DNA of 64,000 nt from contig NZ_JAMTCH010000004.1 of assembly GCF_024171735.1 (NCBI RefSeq), forward strand, positions 558,001-622,000, read 5' to 3'. Under the pieces are notes generated by a model. The model did no database searches, had not been told where the DNA came from, and saw only the letters and a list, made by a program, of their open reading frames with translations. Each line of letters opens with the position of its first letter. The first letter of the stretch is position 1. Below are positions 48,178 through 59,878 of the stretch, piece by piece. A program made the position numbers and the translations under genes. This stretch comes from Prauserella alba. Its GTDB lineage: Bacteria; Actinomycetota; Actinomycetes; Mycobacteriales; Pseudonocardiaceae.

Positions 48178-48621
48178 TCAGGCCAGCTCGAAGCCGTGGG
48201 CTTTCGCCGCTTCGGCCTGTCGGTTGTCGCGGGTGACGAAGACCGGACCGTCGTCGACGAGGCGACGCGCGTCCGAGATCGCGATCGCGAGGTGCAACGC
48301 GTCCAACGTGCGCAGTCCGACGTGTTCCAACACCAGGCCGTGTGCGGTGCGCAGCACGGTCCCGCCGTCGAAACTCAGCACCTTGAACGGGCGTCCGGGG
48401 CCATTGTCGGCGTCGAACCGTGCGACGAGCAGCCTCGCGTCCTCGAGGCGCCGTCCGCGCATCGCGGCTGCCGTCGCGCTGGCGAACTCGACTCGGGTGA
48501 GCTCACTGGTGAGTACACGGGACTCCGATTGCAACAGCAGGTCGCGGATCTCTGCGTGGCCCGGCTCGCCGGGCAGGTATGCCCCGACGACCGCGCTCGT
48601 GTCGGCGTAGAACGTCGTCAC
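48178..48621 (-). CDS. PIN-domain ribonuclease toxin (VapC family)
   Basis: 147 residues. The acidic active-site set is present: Asp7 (FYADTSAVVGAYLPGE), Glu in TRVEFASA, Asp in LRTLDALHLAIAI and Asp in VFVTRDNRQ. VapC toxins cleave tRNA or rRNA at specific sites; the target is unknown. The GTG start overlaps the antitoxin stop by four bases, the standard antitoxin-first operon. Its 3' neighbour is tmk on the same strand. Confidence 0.92.
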   Translation of the reverse strand: MTTFYADTSAVVGAYLPGEPGHAEIRDLLLQSESRVLTSELTRVEFASATAAAMRGRRLEDARLLVARFDADNGPGRPFKVLSFDGGTVLRTAHGLVLEHVGLRTLDALHLAIAISDARRLVDDGPVFVTRDNRQAEAAKAHGFELA

Positions 48622-48905
48622 CAGCGCCCCCGCGTCTGGTCGAGGGCCTCGCCGACCGCCGTACCGAGTCCGACCAACCGCGCTTCCAGCTCCTCGTGAC
48701 TCGGTACCGGACCGGCCGGGGTGAACTCGACGAGTGTGCCGTCGGCGATCAGTCGCCGGTGCCATGCCTCGTCGGTTTCGGAGTCCTCGACGGCGGCTTC
48801 GAGCAGGCCGGACACGAGGTCGTTCACGCTGCGCCCCTCGGCCTCGGCCTTCGCCTTGACCTTCGCGTGCAGCGAGTCGTCGATGCGGGTGATGAGCTGC
48901 TTCAC
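48618..48905 (-). CDS. ribbon-helix-helix antitoxin (VapB/FitA-like)
   Basis: 95 residues. The N-terminal RHH DNA-binding domain (MKQLITRIDDSLHAKVKAKA, EGRSVNDLVSGLLEAAVED) is followed by a C-terminal tail that would wrap and inhibit the toxin (EEAWHRRLI...SHEELEARLVGLG-like). The GTG at 48905 is the first RHH residue. A perfect 10-bp inverted repeat upstream is the probable autorepression site. First gene of the toxin-antitoxin operon. Confidence 0.88.
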   Translation of the reverse strand: MKQLITRIDDSLHAKVKAKAEAEGRSVNDLVSGLLEAAVEDSETDEAWHRRLIADGTLVEFTPAGPVPSHEELEARLVGLGTAVGEALDQTRGRW

Positions 48906-48910
48906 CCTGG

Positions 48911-48945
48911 TAGTGATAGCACATATCCCCGAAGCGCTATCACTA
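48911..48945. promoter_or_regulatory. operator of the toxin-antitoxin operon
   Basis: Perfect 10-bp arms tagtgatagc (48911-48920) and gctatcacta (48936-48945) with a 15-base spacer start 6 bases upstream of the antitoxin GTG. This is typical of an autoregulated TA promoter; each arm could bind one RHH dimer. Confidence 0.7.
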
Positions 48946-49084
48946 CGACGAAGCCCAGGCTCGCACCACCCGTGTGGGCTAACCGGCGGACGCGCTGGAG
49001 AGTCGGGACTCCCGCGTTCGCGTTCGGCGTTTACCGTGGCAGTTCGGCCAACAGGAAGCGTCAACCCAGCTAGGAGGCGTCCAC

Positions 49085-51397
49085 GTGCCTCTCCCCGGCC
49101 CCGACACCCGGGTCGTCGAACTTCGCGTGCCCGGGCTGGTCGGCACGACCGGCGAGTCGCTGCTCGATTCCGTCGGCACCGTCGATGTGGACGGCGACGG
49201 CACGGGGCGGATCGTCCGCCCGTCCGACCGGCTCCGCAGGCCGGCTCCCGGTCCGGTGCTGCAGGCGCTCGGCCGATCGATGCCGCGCACGCTGGAGGGC
49301 TACCTGTGGAACCGGATGACCTCCGGTAGTGCGGCGAAGGCGACCTGGGCGCTGCTGTTCCCGTTCTCGCTGGCCAACGTGGCGCACTGGATGCTGCCGC
49401 CGGTTCCGGAGGGCTCACGGGCGTCGGCGGCGCTGAACCGCGTGTGCCGCGGCCTGCTGCGAGTGGCGGCGGTGCTGCTGACGATGCTGCTGGTGGCGCA
49501 GCTCGGCGTGGTGACTCTGGACCTGTTCGCCGCGCAGTGCCTCACTCCGGGCTCGGGCTGCCTGGACTCGGCGCCGTCGTGGCTGGGCGACGTGCCGGGG
49601 CTGCGCACGGCGGCCGGGCTGCTGCCGCTGCTGGCCGTGGCCGCGGTGCTGTTCGGGGTGTCCCGCACCAGCTGGCGGCCGAGCGACCACGTCGAACCGC
49701 TGCGCGATCATCTGGGCGGCGGGCTTTCCGACGTCGCCGACACGGCCGCGTTGCGGTGCGTGCACGTCGTCGCCGCGCTCGGCGTCACGGCGTTGTTGCT
49801 GCTCGGCGGGCCGTCGACGATGCCTGCCGAGACGCCCGCGGCTGCGCTGTGGGTCACCACGCTGGTGCTGCTGGGGTCGGTGCTGCTGGTGAGCGTGACC
49901 CCGGCGCGACGGCTGTTGCCCGCGCCGACGCGGGCGACGCTGTTCGGCGTGGCGATCGCCCTGACCGTGGCGGCCGCAGTCGTCGCCGCACCCCTTCCAG
50001 CCACGCTGCCGGGCACGAACCCCACGGTGGAGCTCGTCGGCGCCGCGCTGCTGGCCGCGTGCGCGGTGTTCGCGCTGGTGCTGGTCCCGACGGCGTTGCT
50101 GGCGCGCCGTGAGTGGGCGCACCTGCCGCACCGGCTCCGGCCGTGGGCCGGCGGCTGGGCGGCGGCACCGGCGCTGGCGCTCGCAGGTCTGCTCGGCGGC
50201 GGGTTCGGTGCCGGGCTCGCGGTGGCGCTGCGCCAGCTGCTCGGCGCGGACGGGCTGCGACTGCCCGAGGGGTACGACCTGATCACGATGCTGTGGGGCG
50301 GCGGACTCGTCGTTGCGGGACTGCTCGCGACCTGGGCCGTCGTCGGATCGTCGCTGCGCCGCGTCCGCCGCGGCGTTCCCGACATCGTCACGCTGCTACA
50401 GGGCGAAGAGGCCCCCGCTGCCGACGACGAGGCCGCTTCGTCCGCATGGGCACGCGCGGGCTGGGACCGCAAATACCTGCACCGGCTGGTGTTGACGTTC
50501 GCCTGTGCGCTCGGCGCCGGCGCGGTCGCGCTCGTGGGGCTGCGGGCCACGATGGGGCCCGTGCCGGACTGGCTCGCGCCGTTGTCGGCGGTCGGCGTGC
50601 TCGCGCTGGGGGCGCTCGCGGCAGGTCTGCTCCGCGCGGTCTACACCGCCGCGACGGGGGATCAGCGCAGCAGGCACCTCGGCGCGTTCACGGACCTGGC
50701 GTGCTTCTGGCCGCGTGCCGCCCACCCCGTGGTTCCGCCGTCCTACGCGCTGAAGGTCGTGCCGGAACTGGCCGAACGGGCGCGCACACACCTGGAGGAG
50801 CCGAACACGCGGGTGGTCCTCGCCGGGTACCACGTGGGTGGCCTGCTGACGGTGCTGGCTGCCGCACGCCTGGCCGACGAGCTGCCGGACGAGGACCGCG
50901 AACGCCTCGGGCTGCTGACCGCGGGCGCCCCGTTGCAGTGGGGCTATCAGCGGGCGTTCCCGGCGATGTTCCCGTCGGCATCACTCGCACGGCTCAACGG
51001 CCGACTGGACGGCCGGTGGCGCGGGTTGTGCCGCGGTACCGACGCGTTCGGCGGCGGCGCCACCACATGGCGGCACCAGGTGGCGGGCGGCATGCTGCTC
51101 GGGGTCGGCTACTGCGGCGACGGCAGTATCGGCGCGGTCGAGCCGGCCGTGCAGGGGCCGACCGGTGTGCTCGTCCTCGGCGGCGACCACTGGCTGCCGG
51201 ATCCGATGCGGGAACCGGTGAGCGGCAGGCGCTGGGCCGCGGGCGTCCGCAAACACGCCGACTACGTGGGCGACCCGGAGTGGGATCGCGCCGTCGTCAT
51301 GGCCGCGGGCCTCGAGGACGCCGACCTGTCGGCCGGACTGGCCGAACAGGTGTCGTTGTTCGGCGACATCCTCGGCAAATCACGCTGCACCACGTAG
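49085..51397 (+). CDS. large polytopic membrane protein with degenerate alpha/beta-hydrolase fold
   Basis: 770 residues. The N-terminus (VVELRVPGLVGTTGESLLDS) resembles the opening strand of the actinobacterial family beginning ELRVHGVGGT, with the His replaced by Pro. Next come WNRMTSGSAAKATWALLFPF and about 9-11 membrane helices (about 120-520). The C-terminal soluble domain (about 540-770) looks like a lipase/alpha-beta-hydrolase half, but where a GxSxG elbow is expected the sequence is VVLAGYHVGGLLTVLAAARL, so the nucleophile Ser is absent. Function unknown; a pseudoenzyme or binding role is inferred. GTG 49085 has AGGAGG six bases upstream. Confidence 0.75.
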   Translation: MPLPGPDTRVVELRVPGLVGTTGESLLDSVGTVDVDGDGTGRIVRPSDRLRRPAPGPVLQALGRSMPRTLEGYLWNRMTSGSAAKATWALLFPFSLANVAHWMLPPVPEGSRASAALNRVCRGLLRVAAVLLTMLLVAQLGVVTLDLFAAQCLTPGSGCLDSAPSWLGDVPGLRTAAGLLPLLAVAAVLFGVSRTSWRPSDHVEPLRDHLGGGLSDVADTAALRCVHVVAALGVTALLLLGGPSTMPAETPAAALWVTTLVLLGSVLLVSVTPARRLLPAPTRATLFGVAIALTVAAAVVAAPLPATLPGTNPTVELVGAALLAACAVFALVLVPTALLARREWAHLPHRLRPWAGGWAAAPALALAGLLGGGFGAGLAVALRQLLGADGLRLPEGYDLITMLWGGGLVVAGLLATWAVVGSSLRRVRRGVPDIVTLLQGEEAPAADDEAASSAWARAGWDRKYLHRLVLTFACALGAGAVALVGLRATMGPVPDWLAPLSAVGVLALGALAAGLLRAVYTAATGDQRSRHLGAFTDLACFWPRAAHPVVPPSYALKVVPELAERARTHLEEPNTRVVLAGYHVGGLLTVLAAARLADELPDEDRERLGLLTAGAPLQWGYQRAFPAMFPSASLARLNGRLDGRWRGLCRGTDAFGGGATTWRHQVAGGMLLGVGYCGDGSIGAVEPAVQGPTGVLVLGGDHWLPDPMREPVSGRRWAAGVRKHADYVGDPEWDRAVVMAAGLEDADLSAGLAEQVSLFGDILGKSRCTT

Positions 51398-51442
51398 GAG
51401 CACCCGCCCGGAGGCGGCGGCACCTGCGCGAGAATCGGCCGC

Positions 51443-52354
51443 ATGCCGACCATCACGCCGGTCCTCGGCGACATCGCGCAACAGGACGTCGACGCCGTCG
51501 TCAACGCCGCCAACAACGGCATGCGCGGCGGAGGCGGCGTCGACGGTGCCATCCACGGCGCGGGCGGACGTGCCGTACTGGACGACTGCGTGCGGCGCTT
51601 CCCCGACGGGCTCGCGACCGGTGACGCCGGCTGGACCACCGCCGGCGAACTGGCCGCGCGGTGGGTGATCCACACGGTCGGACCGAATCTCCGCGCGGGT
51701 GAGCGCGACCGCGGCCTGCTCGAACCCTGTTACCGCCGCGCTCTCGAGGTCGCCGACGAACTCGGCGCCCGCACCGTCGCCTTCCCACTGATCAGCGCGG
51801 GTGCTTACGGCTGGCCTCAGCGCGAGGCCGCGCTCACGGCGGCCTACACGATCGCCACCACCCGCACGGACGTGACCGACGTCCGGCTCGTCGCCTTCGA
51901 CGACGGCGCCCTGCAGTCCCTGCGCCACGCCACCCTGCAGCTGATCCCACTGCGGATCCTGCAGGGTGTGCGTGTCCTGCACCGGCGCGGACAACAGCAC
52001 GCACGGATCACGGCCGGCGTGGCCCCGACCGGACTGCACCTGCGGATCCAGGTATGGGCGCAGGGATCCGGTACACCGGCCGTCAAGTACACGACCGGCT
52101 CCGAGACCTCCTTCCTCGACGCCGAGGTCACCGCGGCCACGGCACCGGCCGATATCGCCGACCTCCTCGAGAACGCGGAGCCCGCGCTGACCCGCCGGGT
52201 GTCCGACCCGGACTACGCACGGTGGTACGAAGGCATGCTCACCACCGTCGAACGCAACCTCGCACTGCCCGTCGCCTCCGGCGAGTACTTCGACAGCGGG
52301 CCAGGCTGGCAGATCGGCGACCAGCGGTACCCGCACCCGCCGGATCCCGCCTGA
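51443..52354 (+). CDS. macro-domain protein with unassigned C-terminal domain
   Basis: 303 residues. Residues 1-170 are a macro domain of the O-acetyl-ADP-ribose deacetylase type: LGDIAQQDVDAVVNAANNGM, GGGGVDGAIHGAGG, RWVIHTVGPNL and FPLISAGAYGWP, all typical of active MacroD/YmdB members. Residues about 175-303 form a second domain I do not recognise (ILQGVRVLHRRGQQHARITAG, YTTGSETSFLDAEV, DPDYARWYEGMLTTVERNLA, YFDSGPGWQIGDQRYPHP). It would remove ADP-ribose or acetyl-ADP-ribose; the added domain may set the target. It lies 45 bases after the membrane protein gene, perhaps in one transcript. Confidence 0.87.
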   Translation: MPTITPVLGDIAQQDVDAVVNAANNGMRGGGGVDGAIHGAGGRAVLDDCVRRFPDGLATGDAGWTTAGELAARWVIHTVGPNLRAGERDRGLLEPCYRRALEVADELGARTVAFPLISAGAYGWPQREAALTAAYTIATTRTDVTDVRLVAFDDGALQSLRHATLQLIPLRILQGVRVLHRRGQQHARITAGVAPTGLHLRIQVWAQGSGTPAVKYTTGSETSFLDAEVTAATAPADIADLLENAEPALTRRVSDPDYARWYEGMLTTVERNLALPVASGEYFDSGPGWQIGDQRYPHPPDPA

Positions 52355-52378
52355 CCCGCCCGCCTGTCCGCGGGCGGG
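52355..52378. terminator. hairpin between macro-domain gene and lacZ
   Basis: A 9-bp all-GC stem (52355-52363 / 52370-52378) with a 6-base loop begins directly after the macro gene stop codon. It lies in a convergent gap; there is no T tract. Confidence 0.55.
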
Positions 52379-52456
52379 CGGGAACGACGACCGCCGTCTC
52401 CCTGGCCGGCCCCACCTCACACCGGGTCCTCGCCACCGACCGTGCGCGAGCCACGG

Positions 52457-55819
<3,363 letters not shown>

Positions 55820-55830
55820 TCACCCAAAAG

Positions 55831-55876
55831 TCAACACAGTCACACAAGTGCAGCAATCGAAAGTGTGTGATGTTGA
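55831..55876. promoter_or_regulatory. imperfect inverted repeat upstream of lacZ
   Basis: tcaaca (55831-55836) and tcacaca (55840-55846) are mirrored by tgtgtga (55864-55870) and tgttga (55871-55876). This makes a 13-bp interrupted inverted repeat with a 3-base bulge, 57-102 bases before the lacZ ATG. Candidate operator or CRP-like site; the regulator is unknown. Confidence 0.4.
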
Positions 55877-55926
55877 TTGATACGTGTGCGATCCGCGCAG
55901 GACGCCGACGGATGCCCGGGTACGAG

Positions 55927-56811
55927 TCAGGCGCGGCGGGTGCGGGCAGCGAGGAGCGTCGCCGCGGCGGCTGCCAGCAGACCACCGCCGCCGATCAGCA
56001 GCAGGGCGCCACCTAAGCCCATTTCGCCGTCGTCGGATCCCGAAGCGGCTGCGGCGGCGCCGTCGTCGTCGGGGCCCGCATCGGCCCGCTGCATCGAGGG
56101 CGCGGGTGCCGCGGACGACGCATCGTGGTTCACCGAGTGCCCACCCGCCGGATCCTGCGGATGCCGATCGGCGGTCGCGTCCCGCGTCGGTTCCGCGGGC
56201 GCACCGTCCACGTGCGACTCGGGCCGCTCGGTGCGTTCGACCTCGGGCCCGGAATCGGTGTCCGAGTCGGATCCGGACTCGGACTCGGAACCGTCGTCCC
56301 CACCGTCGTCGTCGGGGCCTGCGTGCACGTCGGCATCGGGTTCGGATTTCGGCGGCTGCCCGGGATTGTCCGGAGCGGGTGGGGTTTCGACACAGTGCGT
56401 CCAGTGGCTGAACCATCCCTGCTTGCCGCCGAGGCGGCCGTCGCCGAGGTCCCAGTCCGCCTCGTCCCAGCCGGACGCCCCGCGGGCCCGATCGGGGTCG
56501 ATCGCCAGCTCGCCGCGGTGCATCCGGTCGTCCTCGCACAGCGGCCGGTCGCTGTCGCCGCCGCGTCGTTCGTGGCCTCCGTCGCCGCGGCCACGCCGGT
56601 CGTCACCGCCGCCCAAGCCGTCCTCGCCGCCTGCGGGTTCACCCGGATCCTCACCGCGATCGACCGGATCACGGTCGTCCTTCCCCTGCACGACCACACC
56701 GCCGTCACCGTGCGGAATCCCGGAATCCTGGCCGGCACTCGCGATGCCCGCGGAACCGAACACGACCGCACCGGTCACGACGGCCACGGCCAACGAACGG
56801 GTCACGCGCAT
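55927..56811 (-). CDS. secreted acidic low-complexity surface protein, C-terminal membrane anchor
   Basis: 294 residues. A signal peptide (1-26, ending AGIASA) precedes a long Asp/Gly/Arg/Glu-rich region with a small conserved-looking patch (WDLGDGRLGGKQGWFSHWTH, then CVET) holding one of two Cys. Then come Ser/Asp repeats (SESESGSDSDTDSG) and a C-terminal hydrophobic helix (GALLLIGGGGLLAAAAATLL) with RTRR at the end. The layout is that of sortase substrates, but no LPxTG or LAxTG is present before the helix. I do not recognise a family. ATG 56811 has GGAGTG upstream. Similar in architecture to the protein at 58741. Confidence 0.75.
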   Translation of the reverse strand: MRVTRSLAVAVVTGAVVFGSAGIASAGQDSGIPHGDGGVVVQGKDDRDPVDRGEDPGEPAGGEDGLGGGDDRRGRGDGGHERRGGDSDRPLCEDDRMHRGELAIDPDRARGASGWDEADWDLGDGRLGGKQGWFSHWTHCVETPPAPDNPGQPPKSEPDADVHAGPDDDGGDDGSESESGSDSDTDSGPEVERTERPESHVDGAPAEPTRDATADRHPQDPAGGHSVNHDASSAAPAPSMQRADAGPDDDGAAAAASGSDDGEMGLGGALLLIGGGGLLAAAAATLLAARTRRA

Positions 56812-56953
56812 GAGGCACTCCGTACAGATCCGGCGGCAGGTCGATCCACCCCACCCGCAGTGACGGGCAGTGATGTGCCGCGCGGAACTTTACTCGCACA
56901 CGAGTGGCGCCGGGACCATCTTTCGTACGTCGCGCCTACACCGGGTGATGCAG

Positions 56954-56987
56954 CCCGTCGCATTGGGAAGCCCGTCGCATTGGGAAG
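56954..56987 (+). repeat. 17-bp perfect tandem duplication
   Basis: cccgtcgcattgggaag is repeated exactly at 56954-56970 and 56971-56987, ending 6 bases before the permease stop. Probable recent slippage; flanked by gcag/ctgc. Confidence 0.8.
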
Positions 56988-56992
56988 CTGCC

Positions 56993-58507
56993 TCAATCGG
57001 AGGAGTCGGTCGAGACCTCCTTCTGCTCTCGCGCGAGGACCGAACTCCGCCGGCCGTAGGCGAAATAGATCGCCACGCCCAGCGCCATCCACAGCACGAA
57101 CCGCAGCCACGTCAGCACGGTCAGGTTCAGCATCAACCACAGGCAGACGCCGATCGCCAGGATCGGGATGACCGGCACCCACGGCACCCGGAAGCCGCGT
57201 GGCAACTCCGGCCGCTTCTTGCGCATCACGATCACACCGGCCGACACCAGTATGAACGCGAACAGCGTGCCGACGTTGACCATCTCTTCGAGCTGGCTCG
57301 CGTCGAAGAACGTCGCCGCGACCCCGACCACGACGGTCACGAGCACGTTCACCCGCACCGGCGTGCCGCGCTGCCCGGTCTTGGCCAGTCCGCGCGGCAA
57401 CAACCCGTCGCGCGACATCGCGAACAGCACCCGCTGCTGGCCGAGCAGCAGCACCATCACCACGGTGATCAGGCCGACGACGGCACCGATCGACACGATG
57501 TGGGCGGCCCAGTCCACGCCGTGATACGTGAACGCCGTCGCGAGCGTCTTGCGCCCCTCGGGTTCGGCGGCGGTCGAGAGCTCGCCGTACGGCACCATCC
57601 CGGCGATCACCAGCGAGGTCGCCACGTACAGCACCGTGACGATCGCGAGCGAGCCGAGGATGCCGCGGGGCACGTCCCGCTGCGGGTTGCGCGTCTCCTC
57701 GGCGGTCGTGGCAACGATGTCGAACCCGAGGAACGCGAAGAACACCAGTGACGCACCGGCGAGCAGGCCGAAGCCGCCGTAGACGCTGCCGGAACCACCC
57801 GCCAGCACCGAGAACAGCGACTGTTCGATGCCGCCGCCCGCGTCCTCGCCCGCCGCCGCGGGCGGGATGAACGGGGTGTAGTTGTCCGGGGTGATGTAAG
57901 CGATGCCCAGCGCGATCACGAACAGGATGATCAGCACCTTGATCGTGGTGACCACCATGCTGAACCGCGACGACAACTTCGTCCCCAGCGTCAGCAGTAC
58001 CGCCAGCGTCACCACGAGCAGCAGCGAACCCCAGTCGGCGCTGATCCCGCCGAACTCGATGGTCGTGGCGACGTTCGCACCGAAGATCGAGGCCAGCAGT
58101 TCTTCGAGGTAGACCGACCAGCCCTTGGACACCGCGGCCGCGGCGACCGAGAACTCGAGCACGAGGTCCCAGCCGATGATCCACGCGAGGAACTCGCCGA
58201 ACGTGGCGTACGAGAACGTGTAGGCACTGCCGGCCACCGGCACCGTCGAGGCGAACTCCGCGTAGCACAGAGCCGACAGACCACATGCGATGCCGGCCAG
58301 TACGAACGCGACGGCGACCGACGGCCCGGCCAGGTCACCCGCCGTGCGGGCGGTGAGCGTGAAGATGCCGGCACCGACCATGACCGTGATGCCGAATACC
58401 GTCAGGTCCCACGCGCTGAGGTTGCGGCGCAGCCGGGTCCCCGGCTCGTCGGTGTCCGCAATGGACCGCTCTACGGATTTGGTGCGCCAGATCCCGTTAC
58501 CGGCCAC
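56993..58507 (-). CDS. APC-superfamily amino-acid permease (cationic type)
   Basis: 504 residues from GTG 58507, chosen because the family begins with WRTKSVExSIxDTDEP and a GGAGG lies about 10 bases upstream; a longer frame upstream lacks similarity. Twelve or more membrane helices. Motifs: LTVFGITVMVGAGIFTLTA, PVAGSAYTFSYATFGEFLAW, FFAFLGFDIVATTAEETRNP and LFAMSRDGLLPRGLAKT, all typical of cationic amino-acid transporters (CAT/YfnA-like). It resembles the transporter near manA in M. tuberculosis (Rv3253c, from memory). Substrate assignment is by family only. Confidence 0.9.
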   Translation of the reverse strand: MAGNGIWRTKSVERSIADTDEPGTRLRRNLSAWDLTVFGITVMVGAGIFTLTARTAGDLAGPSVAVAFVLAGIACGLSALCYAEFASTVPVAGSAYTFSYATFGEFLAWIIGWDLVLEFSVAAAAVSKGWSVYLEELLASIFGANVATTIEFGGISADWGSLLLVVTLAVLLTLGTKLSSRFSMVVTTIKVLIILFVIALGIAYITPDNYTPFIPPAAAGEDAGGGIEQSLFSVLAGGSGSVYGGFGLLAGASLVFFAFLGFDIVATTAEETRNPQRDVPRGILGSLAIVTVLYVATSLVIAGMVPYGELSTAAEPEGRKTLATAFTYHGVDWAAHIVSIGAVVGLITVVMVLLLGQQRVLFAMSRDGLLPRGLAKTGQRGTPVRVNVLVTVVVGVAATFFDASQLEEMVNVGTLFAFILVSAGVIVMRKKRPELPRGFRVPWVPVIPILAIGVCLWLMLNLTVLTWLRFVLWMALGVAIYFAYGRRSSVLAREQKEVSTDSSD

Positions 58508-58740
58508 GATGCCACTGCCTCCCTGCCTCGCCTGGGCCGCAGGCTGATCGGCCACCCACTCGCCGCCGCGTCCACTCCGGCGAGCAGCACTCCGGCAAGT
58601 CGTCACCTCACAGCAACCAACCCGGTGAGGATATCCCCACGGCGTCGGCTCAGGGGGAACCGTCGCCTCCCGGTAACCGCGCACCACCGCCCGGACCGTG
58701 CTGAGCAGCACGACCCGGGCGGGTCAGGGTGACAGGTCCG

Positions 58741-59538
58741 TCAGGAGGTCGTGCGCCGCTTACGCGTGAGCGCCAACAGGGCCCCTCCCCCGGCGAGCAG
58801 CAGGGCGCCCAGGCCGAGCAACCAGCCTGCGCCGAAGCCGGTCGAGGCGAGGTCGTCGGTGTCGCCCGCCGGCGCGACGGCAGGCTGTGAGGTCGTGGTC
58901 GGCGCGCCCGCGTTCGACGTCGTGGACGACGGGCCGCTCGATGCCGTCGTGGACGACGTCGTGTCGGTACCGGTCGTGGTCGTTTCCGGCGGAGTGGTCG
59001 ATTCGGAAGGCGTCGTCGTCTTCGGAGGCGGGGTCGTCTCCGGCGGGGTCGTCGTCTCCGGCGGGGTCGTCGTCTCGGGCGGAGTCGTCGTCTCCGTCGG
59101 GCCGCTCGTTCCACAGAGGAACCAGTGGCTGATGGCCGGGAGCTGCCCGCCGTTGTTCAGCGGGGACCGCAGCTTCACCCACGCCGGTTCCTGCGGCAGC
59201 CCTCGCTCGCCCGGCTCGTACCGGTTGTAGCGCGGGCCGCCCTTCACGAGGATTCCGGTGATCTCGACGTCGGCGGGCACGTCGGTGATGGTCAGGAACC
59301 GCTCGTTCTGCCCGCCGGTGAAGGCGACGTCGGCCTTGTCGATCGGCTCGCCGTCGAATCCGGCCTTCTCGCAGGCGCCCTTCATACCCGCGTCGACGTT
59401 GCCTTCGACGACCACGGCTCGGGAATCCTCGTTCGGCTCGTCGGTCGCCGCGGCGAGGGGCATCGAACCGGCCAGCAAGCCCAGCGCCATCGTCGATGTG
59501 ACGAGCGCGCGCAGGCGGAGACGCGGACCAACAGACAT
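58741..59538 (-). CDS. sortase-anchored surface protein, LAxTG signal
   Basis: 265 residues. Signal peptide (1-31, ending PLAAAT), then a folded region (about 35-145) with a Cys pair (KGACEKAGFDG, HWFLCGTSG). A Thr/Pro stalk with ETTTPP repeats (about 148-215, 18-bp DNA repeats near 59030-59100) follows. The C-terminal sorting signal is LASTG, then the hydrophobic helix GWLLGLGALLLAGGGALLAL and KRR. LAxTG is the class E sortase motif of high-GC actinobacteria. No sortase gene is in the window. A good -35/-10 pair lies upstream. Function unknown. Confidence 0.85.
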   Translation of the reverse strand: MSVGPRLRLRALVTSTMALGLLAGSMPLAAATDEPNEDSRAVVVEGNVDAGMKGACEKAGFDGEPIDKADVAFTGGQNERFLTITDVPADVEITGILVKGGPRYNRYEPGERGLPQEPAWVKLRSPLNNGGQLPAISHWFLCGTSGPTETTTPPETTTPPETTTPPETTPPPKTTTPSESTTPPETTTTGTDTTSSTTASSGPSSTTSNAGAPTTTSQPAVAPAGDTDDLASTGFGAGWLLGLGALLLAGGGALLALTRKRRTTS

Positions 59539-59878
59539 CAGGAGACTCCTGGGGATCGGACGCGGGGGACATCGGGGACGAACGTCTGCAACGAGGCAAA
59601 CGGGCCGTCCGAACCCTAGACCCGACCGGGTGATACTCCCTAGTCGATCACGGTCAAAGTGATCACTTCGGGCCGAATCAGTAACCTGATCGAGTCACAA
59701 CGTCCTCGCGGTGGAGCACAGTCGTGACGACTGAACGTGACCGATCTGCTGATCGCCGGTCGATCACACCCGGCAACGTCCGTCCGCGCCGTCCGTCCGC
59801 GCCCTCGCGATCCCGAACCCGGCGCGCCTCGGCCTGCAGTACCGGAGGGTGTGGCCGGGGTGCGGCGTACCCCGGCGC
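59539..59878. other. intergenic region upstream of the LAxTG protein gene
   Basis: 340 bases between two minus-strand genes. Contents: a sigma-70-like promoter (59630-59657), an overlapping 12-bp palindrome AAGTGATCACTT (59657-59668), and no accepted coding frame in the part next to the CDF gene. Confidence 0.5.
59630..59657 (-). promoter_or_regulatory. sigma-70-type promoter of the LAxTG protein gene
   Basis: On the minus strand TTGACC (plus 59652-59657) and TATCAC (plus 59630-59635) are 16 bases apart, about 95 bases upstream of the ATG. A 12-bp palindrome abuts the -35, suggesting control. The match to consensus is fair. Confidence 0.4.
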
